Positions 1 to 8,530 of a DNA stretch of 64,000 nt are shown piece after piece. Origin of the DNA: Mammaliicoccus lentus (lineage in GTDB: Bacteria; Bacillota; Bacilli; Staphylococcales; Staphylococcaceae); the NCBI RefSeq assembly GCF_002902755.1, contig NZ_PPRS01000028.1:1-64000 (forward strand). The letters run 5' to 3'. The number at the start of each line of letters is the position of its first letter. Position 1 is the first letter of the stretch. The position numbers and the translations under genes are program-made. Under the pieces are notes generated by a model. The model had not been told where the DNA came from. It saw nothing but the letters and a program-made list of their open reading frames with translations, and searched no databases.

Positions 1-19
1 AGATGTGTATAAGAGACAG
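1..19. other. Tn5/Nextera mosaic-end adapter remnant
   Basis: The first 19 bases, AGATGTGTATAAGAGACAG, are exactly the Tn5 transposase mosaic end used in Nextera libraries. This is untrimmed adapter at the edge of a draft contig, not genomic sequence. Genomic DNA starts at about base 20. Confidence 0.95.
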
Positions 20-439
20 ACTTATTAATATAATGATGCCTAATAATATATTAGCATTTTGAATTACGGTGATGCCTAACAATAATAACCATATTACTTT
101 AAATATATTTGCAATCATTTCTATAGGATCTGATGCGATTTTAAATATTTTTTCTATATACTTTTCACTAACAAGTTGCGTGTTAGACAATATATTACAT
201 ATAACTTGAATAAACATCGAAAAACTAATCAGAAATATAAAGACTAAGCCGATAGTTAATGCGGCGGTATTTAATGTGCTATTTAATTTTTCATAATACA
301 TAATTGGCACTTGGCTGAAACTAAGAAATATAAGAACAAATGTAAAATGTATCGTTGTATATTTCTTTTTCTCAAGTAAAAATTTATATGTTGCAAACAG
401 CATCAAGTATAATATCAAACCAATTAATACAATATTCAA
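20..439 (-). CDS. partial multi-pass membrane protein, 3' end cut by contig edge
   Basis: I do not recognise this protein. Reading leftward from a TTG at 439-437 the frame stays open for about 140 codons to the adapter, so the C-terminus is missing. The translation is strongly hydrophobic, with about four membrane segments separated by short charged loops, for example LLEKKKYTT and a loop around VSEKYIEKIFKIASDP. The TTG is chosen because AAGGAAGGG lies about 11 bases upstream and no ATG is suitably placed. It begins 18 bases after the acetyltransferase stop, so the two are probably co-transcribed. Real as a coding region; function unknown. Confidence 0.6.
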
Positions 440-457
440 TATGTTTCTATCCCTTCC

Positions 458-982
458 TTAAAACTTATCGTTGACGATAGCGTATAAATAATGATCTTTC
501 CATTCACCTTTAATACGTACGTTAGCTCGGTTTAAACCTTCTCTTTTCATTCCTATTTTTTCTACCACTCTGACTGAAGCGATATTAGATGGTTGGACGC
601 CCGCTTCAACACGATGAAATCCTAATTCTTCAAATGCGATTCTTATAACTTCTTTTGCAGCATATGTCGTATAACCTTTGCCACTATATGCTTCATCAAT
701 TGCATACCCTATCATACAACTTTGAATATTATGTCTGACCACGCTAAATAAATCAATAGTCCCTATAACCTCATCTTCGTCACTAACAATGACATAGTGA
801 TACCCTTCGTCATTTTTCATATTTTGTAATTGCTTATCAACCTTTTTTCTATAGTTATATAAACGATAATCCGAGTCTTTTTTATCTGCTGCTGAAAATG
901 TTTCAAACAAAGTTCTATTTCTATAATCCATATTCAAAATTTCTTCTGCATCATGGATTTCAACCCTTCTAATGGCTACCAT
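458..982 (-). CDS. GNAT family N-acetyltransferase (RimJ/RimL type)
   Basis: A 174-aa single-domain acetyltransferase of the RimJ/RimL/SpeG class, which transfers acetyl from acetyl-CoA to an amine. The acetyl-CoA loop is visible as YSGKGYTTYA around residue 98, followed by the helix AKEVIRIAFEELG and the family signature VQPSNIASVRVVEKIGM. The family acetylates ribosomal-protein N-termini, polyamines or antibiotics, and the sequence alone does not choose between these. A partial membrane protein follows in the same direction after 18 bases. No promoter was resolved in the A/T-rich gap to metY. Confidence 0.85.
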   Translation of the reverse strand: MVAIRRVEIHDAEEILNMDYRNRTLFETFSAADKKDSDYRLYNYRKKVDKQLQNMKNDEGYHYVIVSDEDEVIGTIDLFSVVRHNIQSCMIGYAIDEAYSGKGYTTYAAKEVIRIAFEELGFHRVEAGVQPSNIASVRVVEKIGMKREGLNRANVRIKGEWKDHYLYAIVNDKF

Positions 983-1107
983 ATACTCTCCCCTTCAATC
1001 ACTACATTTATAATTATTATACACTTGTTAATATAAAATCTAAAAAATTAACCTATCTATAAATTATTAATATTTTGTTATTTTCTTATCTTTTTACTCA
1101 GAATTGA

Positions 1108-1136
1108 TTGAAACTTTTGAATTATCTGATTATAAT
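1108..1136 (+). promoter_or_regulatory. sigma-A promoter of metY
   Basis: TTGAAA (1108-1113) and TATAAT (1131-1136) are separated by exactly 17 bases. The AAAGGAGG ribosome site follows at 1151-1158. The predicted 5' leader is only about 22 bases, so there is no room for an S-box or T-box even though this is a methionine-pathway gene. Confidence 0.75.
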
Positions 1137-1165
1137 GGCAGATATAACTAAAGGAGGTTAACACA

Positions 1166-2449
1166 ATGACTCAAGAAAATTGGAATAAAGAAACATTAGC
1201 AATTCATGGGGGTCAAGAACCAGATCCTGTTACAGGCTCAACAGCCGTTCCTATCCATCAAACGACTTCATTTACATTTAAATCTACAGAACACGCTCAA
1301 AATTTATTTGCGTTAGCTGAAGAAGGCAATATATATTCTCGTATTATGAATCCAACAAATGATGTATTCGAAAAAAGAATCGCACTTTTAGAAGGTGGTG
1401 TTGGTGCGCTAGGTGTTGGTAGTGGACAAGCTGCTATTACATTAAGTATTTTAAACATCGCTGAAAGTGGTTCTGAAATTATTGCTTCTACTAATTTATA
1501 TGGTGGTACTTATAATTTATTTGCAGTTACATTCAAAAAATTAGGCATCAAGGTTAATTTTGTAAATCCGGATGATCCTGAGAACTTTAAAGCTGCAATT
1601 AATGAAAATACAAAATTAATTTTCGCCGAAACAATTGGTAACCCTCGTATAGATGTTTTGGATATAGAAGCTGTATCTAACATCGCGCACGAGAATGGCA
1701 TTCCTTTAATTGTTGATAATACATTTGCTACACCACATTTATTACAACCTATAAAACACGGTGCTGATATCGTAGTTCATTCTGCAACAAAGTTCATTGG
1801 TGGACATGGTACTTCAATTGGTGGAGTTATCGTAGACAGTGGTCAATTCAATTGGGACAACGGTAAATTCCCAGGTTTAGTTGAACCTGATCCTAGTTAT
1901 CATGGTGTTTCATATGCAAGAGATGTAGGTGCAGCTGCATACATAACAAAAGCACGTGTTCAATTGTTAAGAGACTTAGGACCTGCTTTATCACCTTATA
2001 ATGCACATCAATTTTTATTAGGTTTAGAAACATTACACTTAAGAGTAGAACGTCATTCTGAAAACGCTCAAAAAGTAGCTGAATTTTTAGAAGCACATGA
2101 CAAAGTAAGTTGGGTTAATTATCCTGGATTAGAATCTAATCCATATCATGAATTATCCAACAAATATTTACCAAAAGGACAAGGCGCTATTCTAACATTT
2201 GGTGTTAAAGGCGATGTTGATTCCATAGCTAACTTTGTAGAATCATTACAATTATTCTCACACTTAGCTAATGTTGGAGATTCGAAATCACTAGTCATTC
2301 ACCCAGCGAGCACAACACATCAACAACTCTCAGACGAAGATCAAATAGCTTCAGGAGTAACGAAAGACTTAGTACGTTTATCAATAGGTACAGAATCTGT
2401 TGATGACATCATTAATGACTTGGAAAAAGCATTAAATCAAGTTTCATAA
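1166..2449 (+). CDS. metY: O-acetylhomoserine sulfhydrylase (aminocarboxypropyltransferase)
   Basis: A 427-aa PLP enzyme of the Cys/Met metabolism family. It converts O-acetylhomoserine plus sulfide to homocysteine for direct-sulfhydrylation methionine synthesis. The PLP-binding lysine lies in [13 protein letters not shown] near residue 210, and the N-terminal [12 protein letters not shown] and the internal [13 protein letters not shown] motif are typical. The length of about 427-430 aa fits MetY rather than the shorter MetB/MetC enzymes of about 380 aa. The ATG follows AAAGGAGG at good spacing and a consensus promoter. The gene is monocistronic, ending at hairpins between 2459 and 2574. It appears intact. 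Confidence 0.9.
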   Translation: MTQENWNKETLAIHGGQEPDPVTGSTAVPIHQTTSFTFKSTEHAQNLFALAEEGNIYSRIMNPTNDVFEKRIALLEGGVGALGVGSGQAAITLSILNIAESGSEIIASTNLYGGTYNLFAVTFKKLGIKVNFVNPDDPENFKAAINENTKLIFAETIGNPRIDVLDIEAVSNIAHENGIPLIVDNTFATPHLLQPIKHGADIVVHSATKFIGGHGTSIGGVIVDSGQFNWDNGKFPGLVEPDPSYHGVSYARDVGAAAYITKARVQLLRDLGPALSPYNAHQFLLGLETLHLRVERHSENAQKVAEFLEAHDKVSWVNYPGLESNPYHELSNKYLPKGQGAILTFGVKGDVDSIANFVESLQLFSHLANVGDSKSLVIHPASTTHQQLSDEDQIASGVTKDLVRLSIGTESVDDIINDLEKALNQVS

Positions 2450-2458
2450 TCAATATTT

Positions 2459-2490
2459 AAGGGTGGGACATTGAATGATGTCTTACCCTT
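2459..2490 (+). terminator. terminator-like hairpin after metY
   Basis: AAGGGTGGGACAT (2459-2471) pairs with ATGTCTTACCCTT (2478-2490), 11 of 13 positions. A weak T-rich tail follows. Confidence 0.6.
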
Positions 2491-2500
2491 ATTTCAATTT

Positions 2501-2574
2501 TGCGGTTCGATAATTTCATTTTATCGACCTGTATTTTTCATTTGCGGTTCGATAATTTCATTTTATCGAACCGC
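2501..2574. repeat. 27-bp direct repeat, second copy completed into a hairpin
   Basis: An identical 27-base unit starting TGCGGTTCGATAA occurs at 2501-2527 and 2543-2569. The second copy continues into a full inverted repeat, GCGGTTCGATAA (2544-2555) against TTATCGAACCGC (2563-2574). This gives a 12-bp stem that can act as a terminator. The first copy ends in TTATCGACCTG and keeps only the inner part of the stem. Confidence 0.8.
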
Positions 2575-2674
2575 ATTTACCTATCTACAAAAAACGCTGA
2601 GCTACTTAGTATGAGTTTCTTTATTATTTTTGCTAAAATTTAATTATATAAAATATTAAAGGAGTAACTTACGT

Positions 2675-3430
2675 ATGAAGCAATCAGTGTATGATTTAAC
2701 ACAACAACATCGTTCTATTAGAAACTTTAAAGATGAACCATTATCAGATGAAACAGTAAAACAATTAGTAGAAGCTGGGCAAATGGCTTCAACTTCAAGC
2801 TATGTTCAAGCTTATTCAATTATAGGTATTCGTGACCCAGAAATTAAGAAATCTTTAAAAGAAGTATCCGGACAACAACACGTAATAGACAATGGCTATT
2901 TATTTGTATTCGTCATAGATTATTATCGTCATAGCCTAATTAATGAAGAAGCAGAAGAAAATATGCAAGATAGTTTTGAATCTGCTGAAGGTTTATTGGT
3001 CGGCACAATTGATGTTGCTTTAGCTGCTGAGAATGTCGCATTAACCGCAGAAGATATGGGCTACGGCATTGTATTCTTAGGTTCTTTAAGAAATAACGTT
3101 GCACGTGTAAGCGAAATTTTAGACTTACCTGAGCATGTCTTCCCTCTATTTGGAATGGCAATCGGTGTACCTTCTGAAGATGATCAAGGTTCACCTAAAC
3201 AAAGATTACCTTTTGAACATGTGTTCCATGAAAATAAATACAACGCAGATAAAGTTCAACAGTTGAATCAAATTAAAAACTACGACAAAGATATACAAAC
3301 ATATTATGAACAACGTACGAATGGACAACGTTCTGAATCATGGTCACAACAAATTGCTAAAATGATGAGTAAAAAATCACGCCCAGATATTTTAGAACGT
3401 TTAAATCAAAAAGGATTTATCAATAAGTAA
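2675..3430 (+). CDS. nfrA: NADPH-dependent nitro/flavin oxidoreductase NfrA
   Basis: A 251-aa FMN-dependent nitroreductase-fold enzyme that closely resembles staphylococcal NfrA, an oxygen-insensitive NADPH oxidoreductase induced by disulfide/oxidative stress. Family marks are the N-terminal HRSIRNFKDEPLSD with the FMN-phosphate Arg/Ser cluster, ASTSSYVQAYSIIGI near residue 37, the central AAENVALTAEDMGYGIVFLG, and a C-terminal helix region EQRTNGQRSESWSQQ. The start follows AAAGGAG about 9 bases upstream. It is monocistronic, with its own promoter region and a terminator at 3442-3478. Confidence 0.85.
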   Translation: MKQSVYDLTQQHRSIRNFKDEPLSDETVKQLVEAGQMASTSSYVQAYSIIGIRDPEIKKSLKEVSGQQHVIDNGYLFVFVIDYYRHSLINEEAEENMQDSFESAEGLLVGTIDVALAAENVALTAEDMGYGIVFLGSLRNNVARVSEILDLPEHVFPLFGMAIGVPSEDDQGSPKQRLPFEHVFHENKYNADKVQQLNQIKNYDKDIQTYYEQRTNGQRSESWSQQIAKMMSKKSRPDILERLNQKGFINK

Positions 3431-3441
3431 TATAAATATTA

Positions 3442-3478
3442 AAAACGCCCAATCCAAAGTTTGCGGATTGAGCGTTTT
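3442..3478 (+). terminator. terminator between nfrA and hrtA
   Basis: Stem AAAACGCcCAATCC with GGATTGaGCGTTTT and a 9-base loop. It is symmetric enough to serve both convergent genes. Confidence 0.8.
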
Positions 3479-3521
3479 ATTTTGAATGCTTGTTTTTTAC
3501 ATTTTCTTCAATTATAAAATA

Positions 3522-4199
3522 TTATGAAACTTGTTCTTCAATTTTTCCATCACTTAGTTTTATTACTTTATCAGCGAATTCAAAACTTCTTTCATCATGA
3601 GTAATCATAATTCCTATTGATTGATTATTTTTAACATTATCTCTAATCATTTTAACCACTTCTATTGCCCGGTTAGAATCTAGACTTGCTGTTGGTTCAT
3701 CAGCTAAGATTAATTTAGGTTCATTCATCCAAGCTCTCATGATAGCTACACGTTGTTTTTCTCCGCCTGATAATTCATTCGGATAAGATTTCAATCTATG
3801 TTCTAACCCTATATCTATTAATAATTTCTCAGCTCTTTTTTTAGCTTCATTCTTACTCATTCCGGCCATTTGTCCAACGTACATAAGTTGATCAGTAACG
3901 TTTAAATAAGGTATTAAATGTGACGATTGAAAAATAAATCCGATTTGATTTAATCTCATATCTGTTAATTTTTTATCTGATAAATCAACATAGCTTAAAT
4001 CATCTAAAGTTATATCTCCAGAACTTTTATCTAATAAGCCACCTATAATAGATAATAATGTTGATTTTCCAGAACCTGATGCACCATTTAATACAATGAG
4101 TTCACCTTTGTTTGCTGTAAAATTAATATCATTCAATACTTGAGTTTTTGCGTCTTTTTCACCAAATGATTTTGTAACATGTTCTACTACTAATCCCAT
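3522..4199 (-). CDS. hrtA: haem efflux ABC transporter ATPase HrtA
   Basis: A 225-aa ABC ATPase of the MacB/LolD type. It powers HrtB, which exports excess haem or haem-membrane adducts. Walker A is GASGSGKS at residues 39-46, the Q-loop region is [16 protein letters not shown], the signature is LSGGEKQR, Walker B is LILADEPT and the switch His lies in IMITHDE. The match to S. aureus HrtA is strong, including the unusual [10 protein letters not shown] stretch. It starts 2 bases after the hrtB stop on the same strand, so hrtB-hrtA form one operon under the HssR-like box at 5305-5324. Confidence 0.88.
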   Translation of the reverse strand: MGLVVEHVTKSFGEKDAKTQVLNDINFTANKGELIVLNGASGSGKSTLLSIIGGLLDKSSGDITLDDLSYVDLSDKKLTDMRLNQIGFIFQSSHLIPYLNVTDQLMYVGQMAGMSKNEAKKRAEKLLIDIGLEHRLKSYPNELSGGEKQRVAIMRAWMNEPKLILADEPTASLDSNRAIEVVKMIRDNVKNNQSIGIMITHDERSFEFADKVIKLSDGKIEEQVS

Positions 4200-4201
4200 T
4201 A

Positions 4202-5254
4202 TTATTCTCCTCCTATAGCTTCTAGTGGTTCTATTTTCATTACTTTAATAAGTGATAATACTGCACCGATTAATGAAACAATAATAAATACACCAACCAT
4301 CAATAACATTAAGTTTGTATTTAAGTAGAATGGCATTGTCACTGGCATTACAGTATTTAGTCCTAAGATAATTGCAATAGCTAATGCCACACCTATTAAC
4401 GTTATGATTAAAATTTGAATCATTAATGATGAAATAAGTTGTTTGTTCTTAGTACCTATTGCTTTCAAAATACCAAACTGGCTTGTTTTTTGAATTGTCA
4501 TAACATAGAAGAATGCTGTAATCACAATCGCAGAAATTACGAATAAAAATACAATCATAAGATTTAAAGGTTGTTGCTCTGCATTATAACTTGGTATTGC
4601 ATCCATCAAATCAGATTGTGGAATGACTTTTACATTTTCTAAATCATTAATTTGATTTTTTTGATTACTATTTAAATTATCATAAGCGATTAAAGCAATA
4701 TGATTGCCTTTCAAATCATTCATTCCCGCTTCATTCACATAAGCCATTGAAGTATGTGAATACATTAAATTATCTGCAAATCCTACAATTTTAAACGTTT
4801 GATTCTCATCAGATAATTTAATTTTGTCACCAATCTCAAATCCTTCAGCTTTTAATTTTTCATTTAATAGAACTTCGTTACCGTTACTAGGTAATTCTCC
4901 TTCTGAAGGTTTAGGCTGAATGTTATTTGTAAGTTGTGTAAACATGATGTCTGCTTTACCATCATCTGTATTAATTTTTTGCATTGCAGTTCTAATCGTG
5001 TCACCTTTTGCAATGTTTTGTACTTTTGCTTCATTTTTACCCGAAATGTCAGATTGTCCTAAATTATTATCCGCATCGTTAGCAATTACATATTCACTTT
5101 TTTTCCATTGTTCTACTCCAGAAACGTTCTCTTTAGCTAACCCTTGTGCTAAAGCTGAAATAAATAACACTAAAAATGCTAATAAGAATAAAATCAATGT
5201 TACAAGTAAGTATTTAAATTTGTAATACTTAAGTTCTTTTAATGCTAGTTTCAT
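4202..5254 (-). CDS. hrtB: haem efflux ABC transporter permease HrtB
   Basis: A 350-aa FtsX-family permease with one membrane segment near residues 15-37, a large extracytoplasmic domain of about 190 residues, and three C-terminal membrane segments. The ending PLEAIGGE is typical. It resembles S. aureus HrtB throughout, including [26 protein letters not shown]. The frame is open 39 codons further upstream, but the start at 5254 ([15 protein letters not shown]) is preferred because AGAAGGA lies just before it and HrtB begins there. The longer start would also run back through the promoter and HssR-like box. Confidence 0.88.
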   Translation of the reverse strand: MKLALKELKYYKFKYLLVTLILFLLAFLVLFISALAQGLAKENVSGVEQWKKSEYVIANDADNNLGQSDISGKNEAKVQNIAKGDTIRTAMQKINTDDGKADIMFTQLTNNIQPKPSEGELPSNGNEVLLNEKLKAEGFEIGDKIKLSDENQTFKIVGFADNLMYSHTSMAYVNEAGMNDLKGNHIALIAYDNLNSNQKNQINDLENVKVIPQSDLMDAIPSYNAEQQPLNLMIVFLFVISAIVITAFFYVMTIQKTSQFGILKAIGTKNKQLISSLMIQILIITLIGVALAIAIILGLNTVMPVTMPFYLNTNLMLLMVGVFIIVSLIGAVLSLIKVMKIEPLEAIGGE

Positions 5255-5304
5255 GCTTATCCGTCCTTCTCTCTTGAATTTATATATATATATCATATCT
5301 TCGC

Positions 5305-5324
5305 AATGTGAACTGAATATGAAC
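5305..5324 (-). promoter_or_regulatory. HssR-type haem-response box upstream of hrtBA
   Basis: Read on the minus strand this is GTTCATATTCAGTTCACATT: two 9-base direct repeats (GTTCATATT and GTTCACATT) separated by 2 bases, with one mismatch between them. As I recall, S. aureus HssR binds a direct repeat of GTTCATATT with the same 2-base gap upstream of hrtAB. The box lies 5' of an AT-only TATATATATA -10 region. No hssRS genes are in this window, so the sensor would act in trans. Confidence 0.75.
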
Positions 5325-5400
5325 AAATGAGAGAAAAACAAAAAATAAATAATTAAATTAAAAATCGTCATAACTAGCTAAACCTTTAGTCAATTTGTTA

Positions 5401-5412
5401 GTGTAGTTACAC
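5401..5412. promoter_or_regulatory. 12-bp inverted repeat in the osmC-family promoter
   Basis: GTGTAGTTACAC is a perfect GTGTA/TACAC inverted repeat. It lies just before a TACAAT -10-like element (5422-5427) and overlaps the likely -35 zone. This position suits a repressor, but the regulator is unknown. Confidence 0.4.
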
Positions 5413-5456
5413 GCCTCTTGATACAATGAAGTTAAATATTACGAGGAGGACTTAAG

Positions 5457-5873
5457 ATGATTAAATCTATATGGAAAGGCAACAAAACATTTACAGCACA
5501 ATCTAATTTCGGTCATGATATCATTTCAGATGCACCAGCCGCATCCGGTGGCGATGATAACGGGCCATCTCCAGTTGAATTGATGTTAAGCGGATTAGCA
5601 GGATGTACTGGAATTGACGTGACAAACATAATGAAAGAAAGATTAGCAGATGTAACAAAATTTGAAATCACAGTAGATGATGAACGAGAAGACACTACAT
5701 CCCGTGCAGTAAAAAACGTTACACTTACTTTTGATGTTGAAGGAGAAGTAGATTTAAAAAAATTAAAACGCGCAATCTCTTTAAGTGTCGAAAAATATTG
5801 CACAGTTGCACACTCACTTAAAGCATCTATAGATCCAAAATTATTTTATAATGGTACAGAAGAAGAACTTTAA
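5457..5873 (+). CDS. OsmC/Ohr family protein
   Basis: A 138-aa OsmC-fold protein. Relatives reduce organic hydroperoxides using two cysteines. Here the candidate pair is GLAGCTGIDVTNIM near residue 51 and SVEKYCTVAHSL near residue 118, and the latter context is characteristic of the YhfA-like branch. The start follows GAGGAGGA with good spacing. The gene stands alone, convergent with the glycosylase gene across a terminator. The hydroperoxidase function is inferred from the family. Confidence 0.82.
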   Translation: MIKSIWKGNKTFTAQSNFGHDIISDAPAASGGDDNGPSPVELMLSGLAGCTGIDVTNIMKERLADVTKFEITVDDEREDTTSRAVKNVTLTFDVEGEVDLKKLKRAISLSVEKYCTVAHSLKASIDPKLFYNGTEEEL

Positions 5874-5940
5874 ATAAAAACTTCTATATTTTACTACTCT
5901 CAAAATATAAAATATCGAAATCATATATATTTATAAAATA

Positions 5941-5992
5941 AAAAATAACCATTCTAGGTAACTGTCAAAGCATTAACTAGATGGTTATTTTT
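5941..5992. terminator. bidirectional terminator
   Basis: AAAAATAACCA..CTAG pairs with CTAG.TGGTTATTTTT around a 19-base loop, with T-runs on both strands. It separates the convergent osmC-family and glycosylase genes. Confidence 0.85.
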
Positions 5993-6023
5993 TGATTATT
6001 ATTACTAATTTACGCTAAATACC

Positions 6024-6929
6024 CTATTTAATATTCCTCAAATATGGCGCTCTCCAAATGTAAAATGTTGCATAAGAGCTCCACTTTTCCCAATCTTTAT
6101 TAAGTTCTATCATAAATTCTTTAGAAGGTTTCTGTTCTAATTCTAAAATTAATTTTAAAGCATTTTGCAAACCAACATCTCCTACAGGATAAGCATTTTT
6201 TATACCTAATGATCTCATCATGACGTAGTGTGCTGTCCATGGTCCTATACCTCTTAAATCTGTTAGAGCTTTCTCTATTTCTTCTTTATCTGTTAGATTT
6301 AACAACATTTTTTTCGTTATAATTTGTGATTGAATTTTATTTGCAATATCTATAAGATATTCTGCTTTTCTACGTGAAAATTTTAGCTCCATTAATTCTT
6401 CAATTGTGACATTTGATATTTTTTCTGGTGATGGATGAATGTAATATTGTCTGTCTTTATATGGTATTGATTCACCATATTTTTCAACTAACCTTCGTTT
6501 TAATTTATAAGCAAATGATAAATTGATTTGTTGTCCTATGATTCCCCATGTAATAGCTTCGAAAAATTCTGGAATTCTAATTATTCTTAATCCATATAAC
6601 TCTTCAGTTAATGGTGCTAATATTTTATTATCTTTAACATCATTATAAAATGAAGATAAATCTGTTGAGAAATCAAACCATTCTTCTATATATGAAATAA
6701 GTTTTTCTACGATTAAAGGCGTAATCAAATCTTGATTTAAAATTTCTACTTTTAAGTAATGTGGTACGTATGATACGTGTATTAATATATTAAGGTTATT
6801 TATTTTAACTGCTTTATAAATTTCTTGATCAACTACGCTAAATAAAATTTCATTTTCATTTCTTTTAAAGTATTCTAAACATTGTTCAAAATCGAAAATC
6901 TCTGGACATTCTATTCGAATTTCTTCCAC
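6024..6929 (-). CDS. DNA-3-methyladenine glycosylase, AlkA-type (HhH-GPD)
   Basis: A helix-hairpin-helix DNA glycosylase, about 301 aa, that removes alkylated purines. The HhH-GPD signature is LRGIGPWTAHYVMMRSLG, followed by the catalytic Asp in AYPVGDVGLQNAL. The N-terminal half carries the AlkA_N-like beta domain. I place the start at GTG 6929, because AAAAGGGG lies about 10 bases before it; a TTG nine codons upstream has no ribosome site. Note the second glycosylase gene in this window, tag at 21.6 kb, which is broken. Confidence 0.82.
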   Translation of the reverse strand: MEEIRIECPEIFDFEQCLEYFKRNENEILFSVVDQEIYKAVKINNLNILIHVSYVPHYLKVEILNQDLITPLIVEKLISYIEEWFDFSTDLSSFYNDVKDNKILAPLTEELYGLRIIRIPEFFEAITWGIIGQQINLSFAYKLKRRLVEKYGESIPYKDRQYYIHPSPEKISNVTIEELMELKFSRRKAEYLIDIANKIQSQIITKKMLLNLTDKEEIEKALTDLRGIGPWTAHYVMMRSLGIKNAYPVGDVGLQNALKLILELEQKPSKEFMIELNKDWEKWSSYATFYIWRAPYLRNIK

Positions 6930-7031
6930 TTCAACCCAGCCCCTTTTATTTAACAAATACTAAAGTTTTAAATCTTTGTTTTTGGAAAATATGTTATAAT
7001 CGAAATCTATTATCAATTAGGAGAGATACAT

Positions 7032-7931
7032 ATGTCTAAAAAATTACTTGTTTTCTTAGCTACCATTTTACTGATTTTAGCTGGATGTAACAACAAAGAT
7101 GACGATTCATCGAGTAACGAAACTCATAAATATAAAACAGACGAAGGTAAAACAATCAAAATTCCAAATAATCCAAAACGTGTTGTCGTATTAACAACTA
7201 ACCAAGGAAACTTCCAAAAACTTGGTATAGATCCAGTCGGTGTGGATGCAGATTTTCCTAAATCTAAATTTGTAGATGATAAAGATGCTAAACGCGTAGG
7301 TTCGGAAGATATAGAAGCAGTAACGAAATTGAAACCAGATTTGATTATCACATATAATGCAAATCCTCAAATTAAAAAGTATGAAAAAATTGCACCTACA
7401 GTTCCTTTCGACCATAGTAAACGTACTTTTAAAGAAGTTCACGTTGAAATAGGTAAATTGTTAGGTAAAGAAGACAAAGCTAAAGAACAAGTAAAAGAAC
7501 TAGAAGATTTAATGACTAAAGAAGGAAAAGACGTAAAAGAAAAATTAGGCAAAGATAGCACAGTTTCTATAATGGAAGTCGGGCCTAAAGAATTAACGTT
7601 AATCGGAAATAACTTTGGTCGTGGTTCGGAAGTTATCTATCAAGGCTTTGGGTTTAAACACCCTAAATCAGCAGAAGAAGATATTCCTAAAGAAGGTTGG
7701 TTATCAACTTCATTAGAAAACTTTAGTAAATATTCTGGAGATTATTTATTAATCCCTACCGAAGATGGTAAAAAACCAAAATCTTCACTAATTGACGGAA
7801 GCATATGGAAAAATACTAAAGCTGTCAAAGAAGATCAAGTTTACTATTATCCAAAAAACTTGTTTATGTATTCTGACCCGATATCTATAGAAAAACAAAC
7901 GAAATATTTAAAAGACATGCTTACAAAATAA
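7032..7931 (+). CDS. iron-hydroxamate-type siderophore-binding lipoprotein (FhuD-like)
   Basis: A 299-aa class III solute-binding lipoprotein. The signal peptide ends in lipobox LILAGC, followed by a D/S-rich linker. The order of motifs matches S. aureus FhuD2: IPNNPKRVVVL, KLKPDLIITYN, LLGKEDKAKEQ, GNNFGRGSEVIYQGFGFK and a late IWKNTKAVKEDQVYYY. It would bind ferric siderophore at the cell surface and pass it to a permease. No permease or ATPase gene adjoins it, as with fhuD2, so a distant FhuCBG-type importer is implied. The upstream TATAAT (6995-7000) is followed by an AT-rich imperfect dyad that could be a weak Fur site, but I do not claim one. Confidence 0.8.
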   Translation: MSKKLLVFLATILLILAGCNNKDDDSSSNETHKYKTDEGKTIKIPNNPKRVVVLTTNQGNFQKLGIDPVGVDADFPKSKFVDDKDAKRVGSEDIEAVTKLKPDLIITYNANPQIKKYEKIAPTVPFDHSKRTFKEVHVEIGKLLGKEDKAKEQVKELEDLMTKEGKDVKEKLGKDSTVSIMEVGPKELTLIGNNFGRGSEVIYQGFGFKHPKSAEEDIPKEGWLSTSLENFSKYSGDYLLIPTEDGKKPKSSLIDGSIWKNTKAVKEDQVYYYPKNLFMYSDPISIEKQTKYLKDMLTK

Positions 7932-7940
7932 TAAAAATTT

Positions 7941-7978
7941 AAAGAGTTCGAGACATAAATCATTGTCTCGAACTCTTT
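7941..7978 (+). terminator. terminator of the FhuD-like gene
   Basis: A perfect 15-bp stem, AAAGAGTTCGAGACA with TGTCTCGAACTCTTT, and an 8-base loop. The GAGACATAAAT-type core recurs at many terminators in this window. Confidence 0.9.
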
Positions 7979-8011
7979 CTTTATATTGGCAGTAATGGAC
8001 TGGATAATTAT

Positions 8012-8037
8012 GTTACACGTGGAACTCGTCTTGCAAC
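8012..8037 (+). repeat. family A intergenic repeat (single copy)
   Basis: A 26-base unit starting GTTACACGTGGAACTCG and ending CTTGCAAC. The ends form a short stem (GTTgCA/TGCAAC with one change). The same unit is found at 13529-13636 (three copies), 27839-27864 and 54226-54251. Confidence 0.75.
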
Positions 8038-8068
8038 ATCTACGATTTTATTTATTAAAACAAAAAAA

Positions 8069-8119
8069 GGGTGGAACTACGAAATCTTTTTATCAAAATA
8101 AGATTTCTGTCCCACTCCC
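8069..8119 (-). terminator. GTGGGACAGAAAT-type hairpin (family D)
   Basis: GGGTGGaAC..GAAATCTT pairs with AAGATTTCtGTCCCACTCCC. It lies just past the stop of the 8126-8452 gene and probably ends its transcript. Related stretches occur near 21600, 47975 and 63876-63925. Confidence 0.65.
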
Positions 8120-8125
8120 CAATTT

Positions 8126-8452
8126 TTATTGTACGCGCTCGTTTACGTAATCTTTGAAAGCTTCTACGTCGCCTTCTTCAATATCGATCATTGCTACTTT
8201 TCCTTCTGGAAATTCGATAAATAATACACCTTTGTCTTCAATCGTTACCGCTTTAATATCTTGGTAACTGAAAACTCTTCTGTATGGTTCACCGTTCATA
8301 TCGACACTCATTATTACGCGTTCATTTGTAGTAATATAAGCACCTTTAAATTGTGATTGTTCTCCTACTTTATAAATAATTGTACCAAGTACACTTGGTC
8401 CTAATTTTTCAGTAGGATATAATTCATTTACATCTATTTCATTTAATTTCAT
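8126..8452 (-). CDS. small PH-like domain protein, function unknown
   Basis: A 108-aa soluble protein with no signal peptide or membrane segment. The alternating strands (GTIIYKVGEQSQFKGAYITTNERVIMSV, RVFSYQDIKAVTIED, GVLFIEFPEG) and the C-terminal helix (DVEAFKDYVNERVQ) look like the bacterial PH/YokE-like fold. That is a fold guess, not a function. The ATG is preceded by TGGAGG at suitable spacing. It lies downstream of scrA on the same strand with a 78-base gap and may be read through from it or transcribed separately. Confidence 0.7.
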   Translation of the reverse strand: MKLNEIDVNELYPTEKLGPSVLGTIIYKVGEQSQFKGAYITTNERVIMSVDMNGEPYRRVFSYQDIKAVTIEDKGVLFIEFPEGKVAMIDIEEGDVEAFKDYVNERVQ

Positions 8453-8530
8453 GATTTATACCTCCATTTTATCTTCAGTACCATTGTACGAGAATACATG
8501 ACCATGAAACAAATATTATGTTTACAAACT

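Noticed and set aside
983-1165. SAM riboswitch or T-box before metY
   Set aside because: The promoter is only about 22 bases from the ribosome site, and no S-box or T-box motif is present.
6969-7020. Fur box before the FhuD-like gene
   Set aside because: An AT-rich ATAAT/ATTAT dyad is present, but it matches the Fur consensus too poorly to claim.
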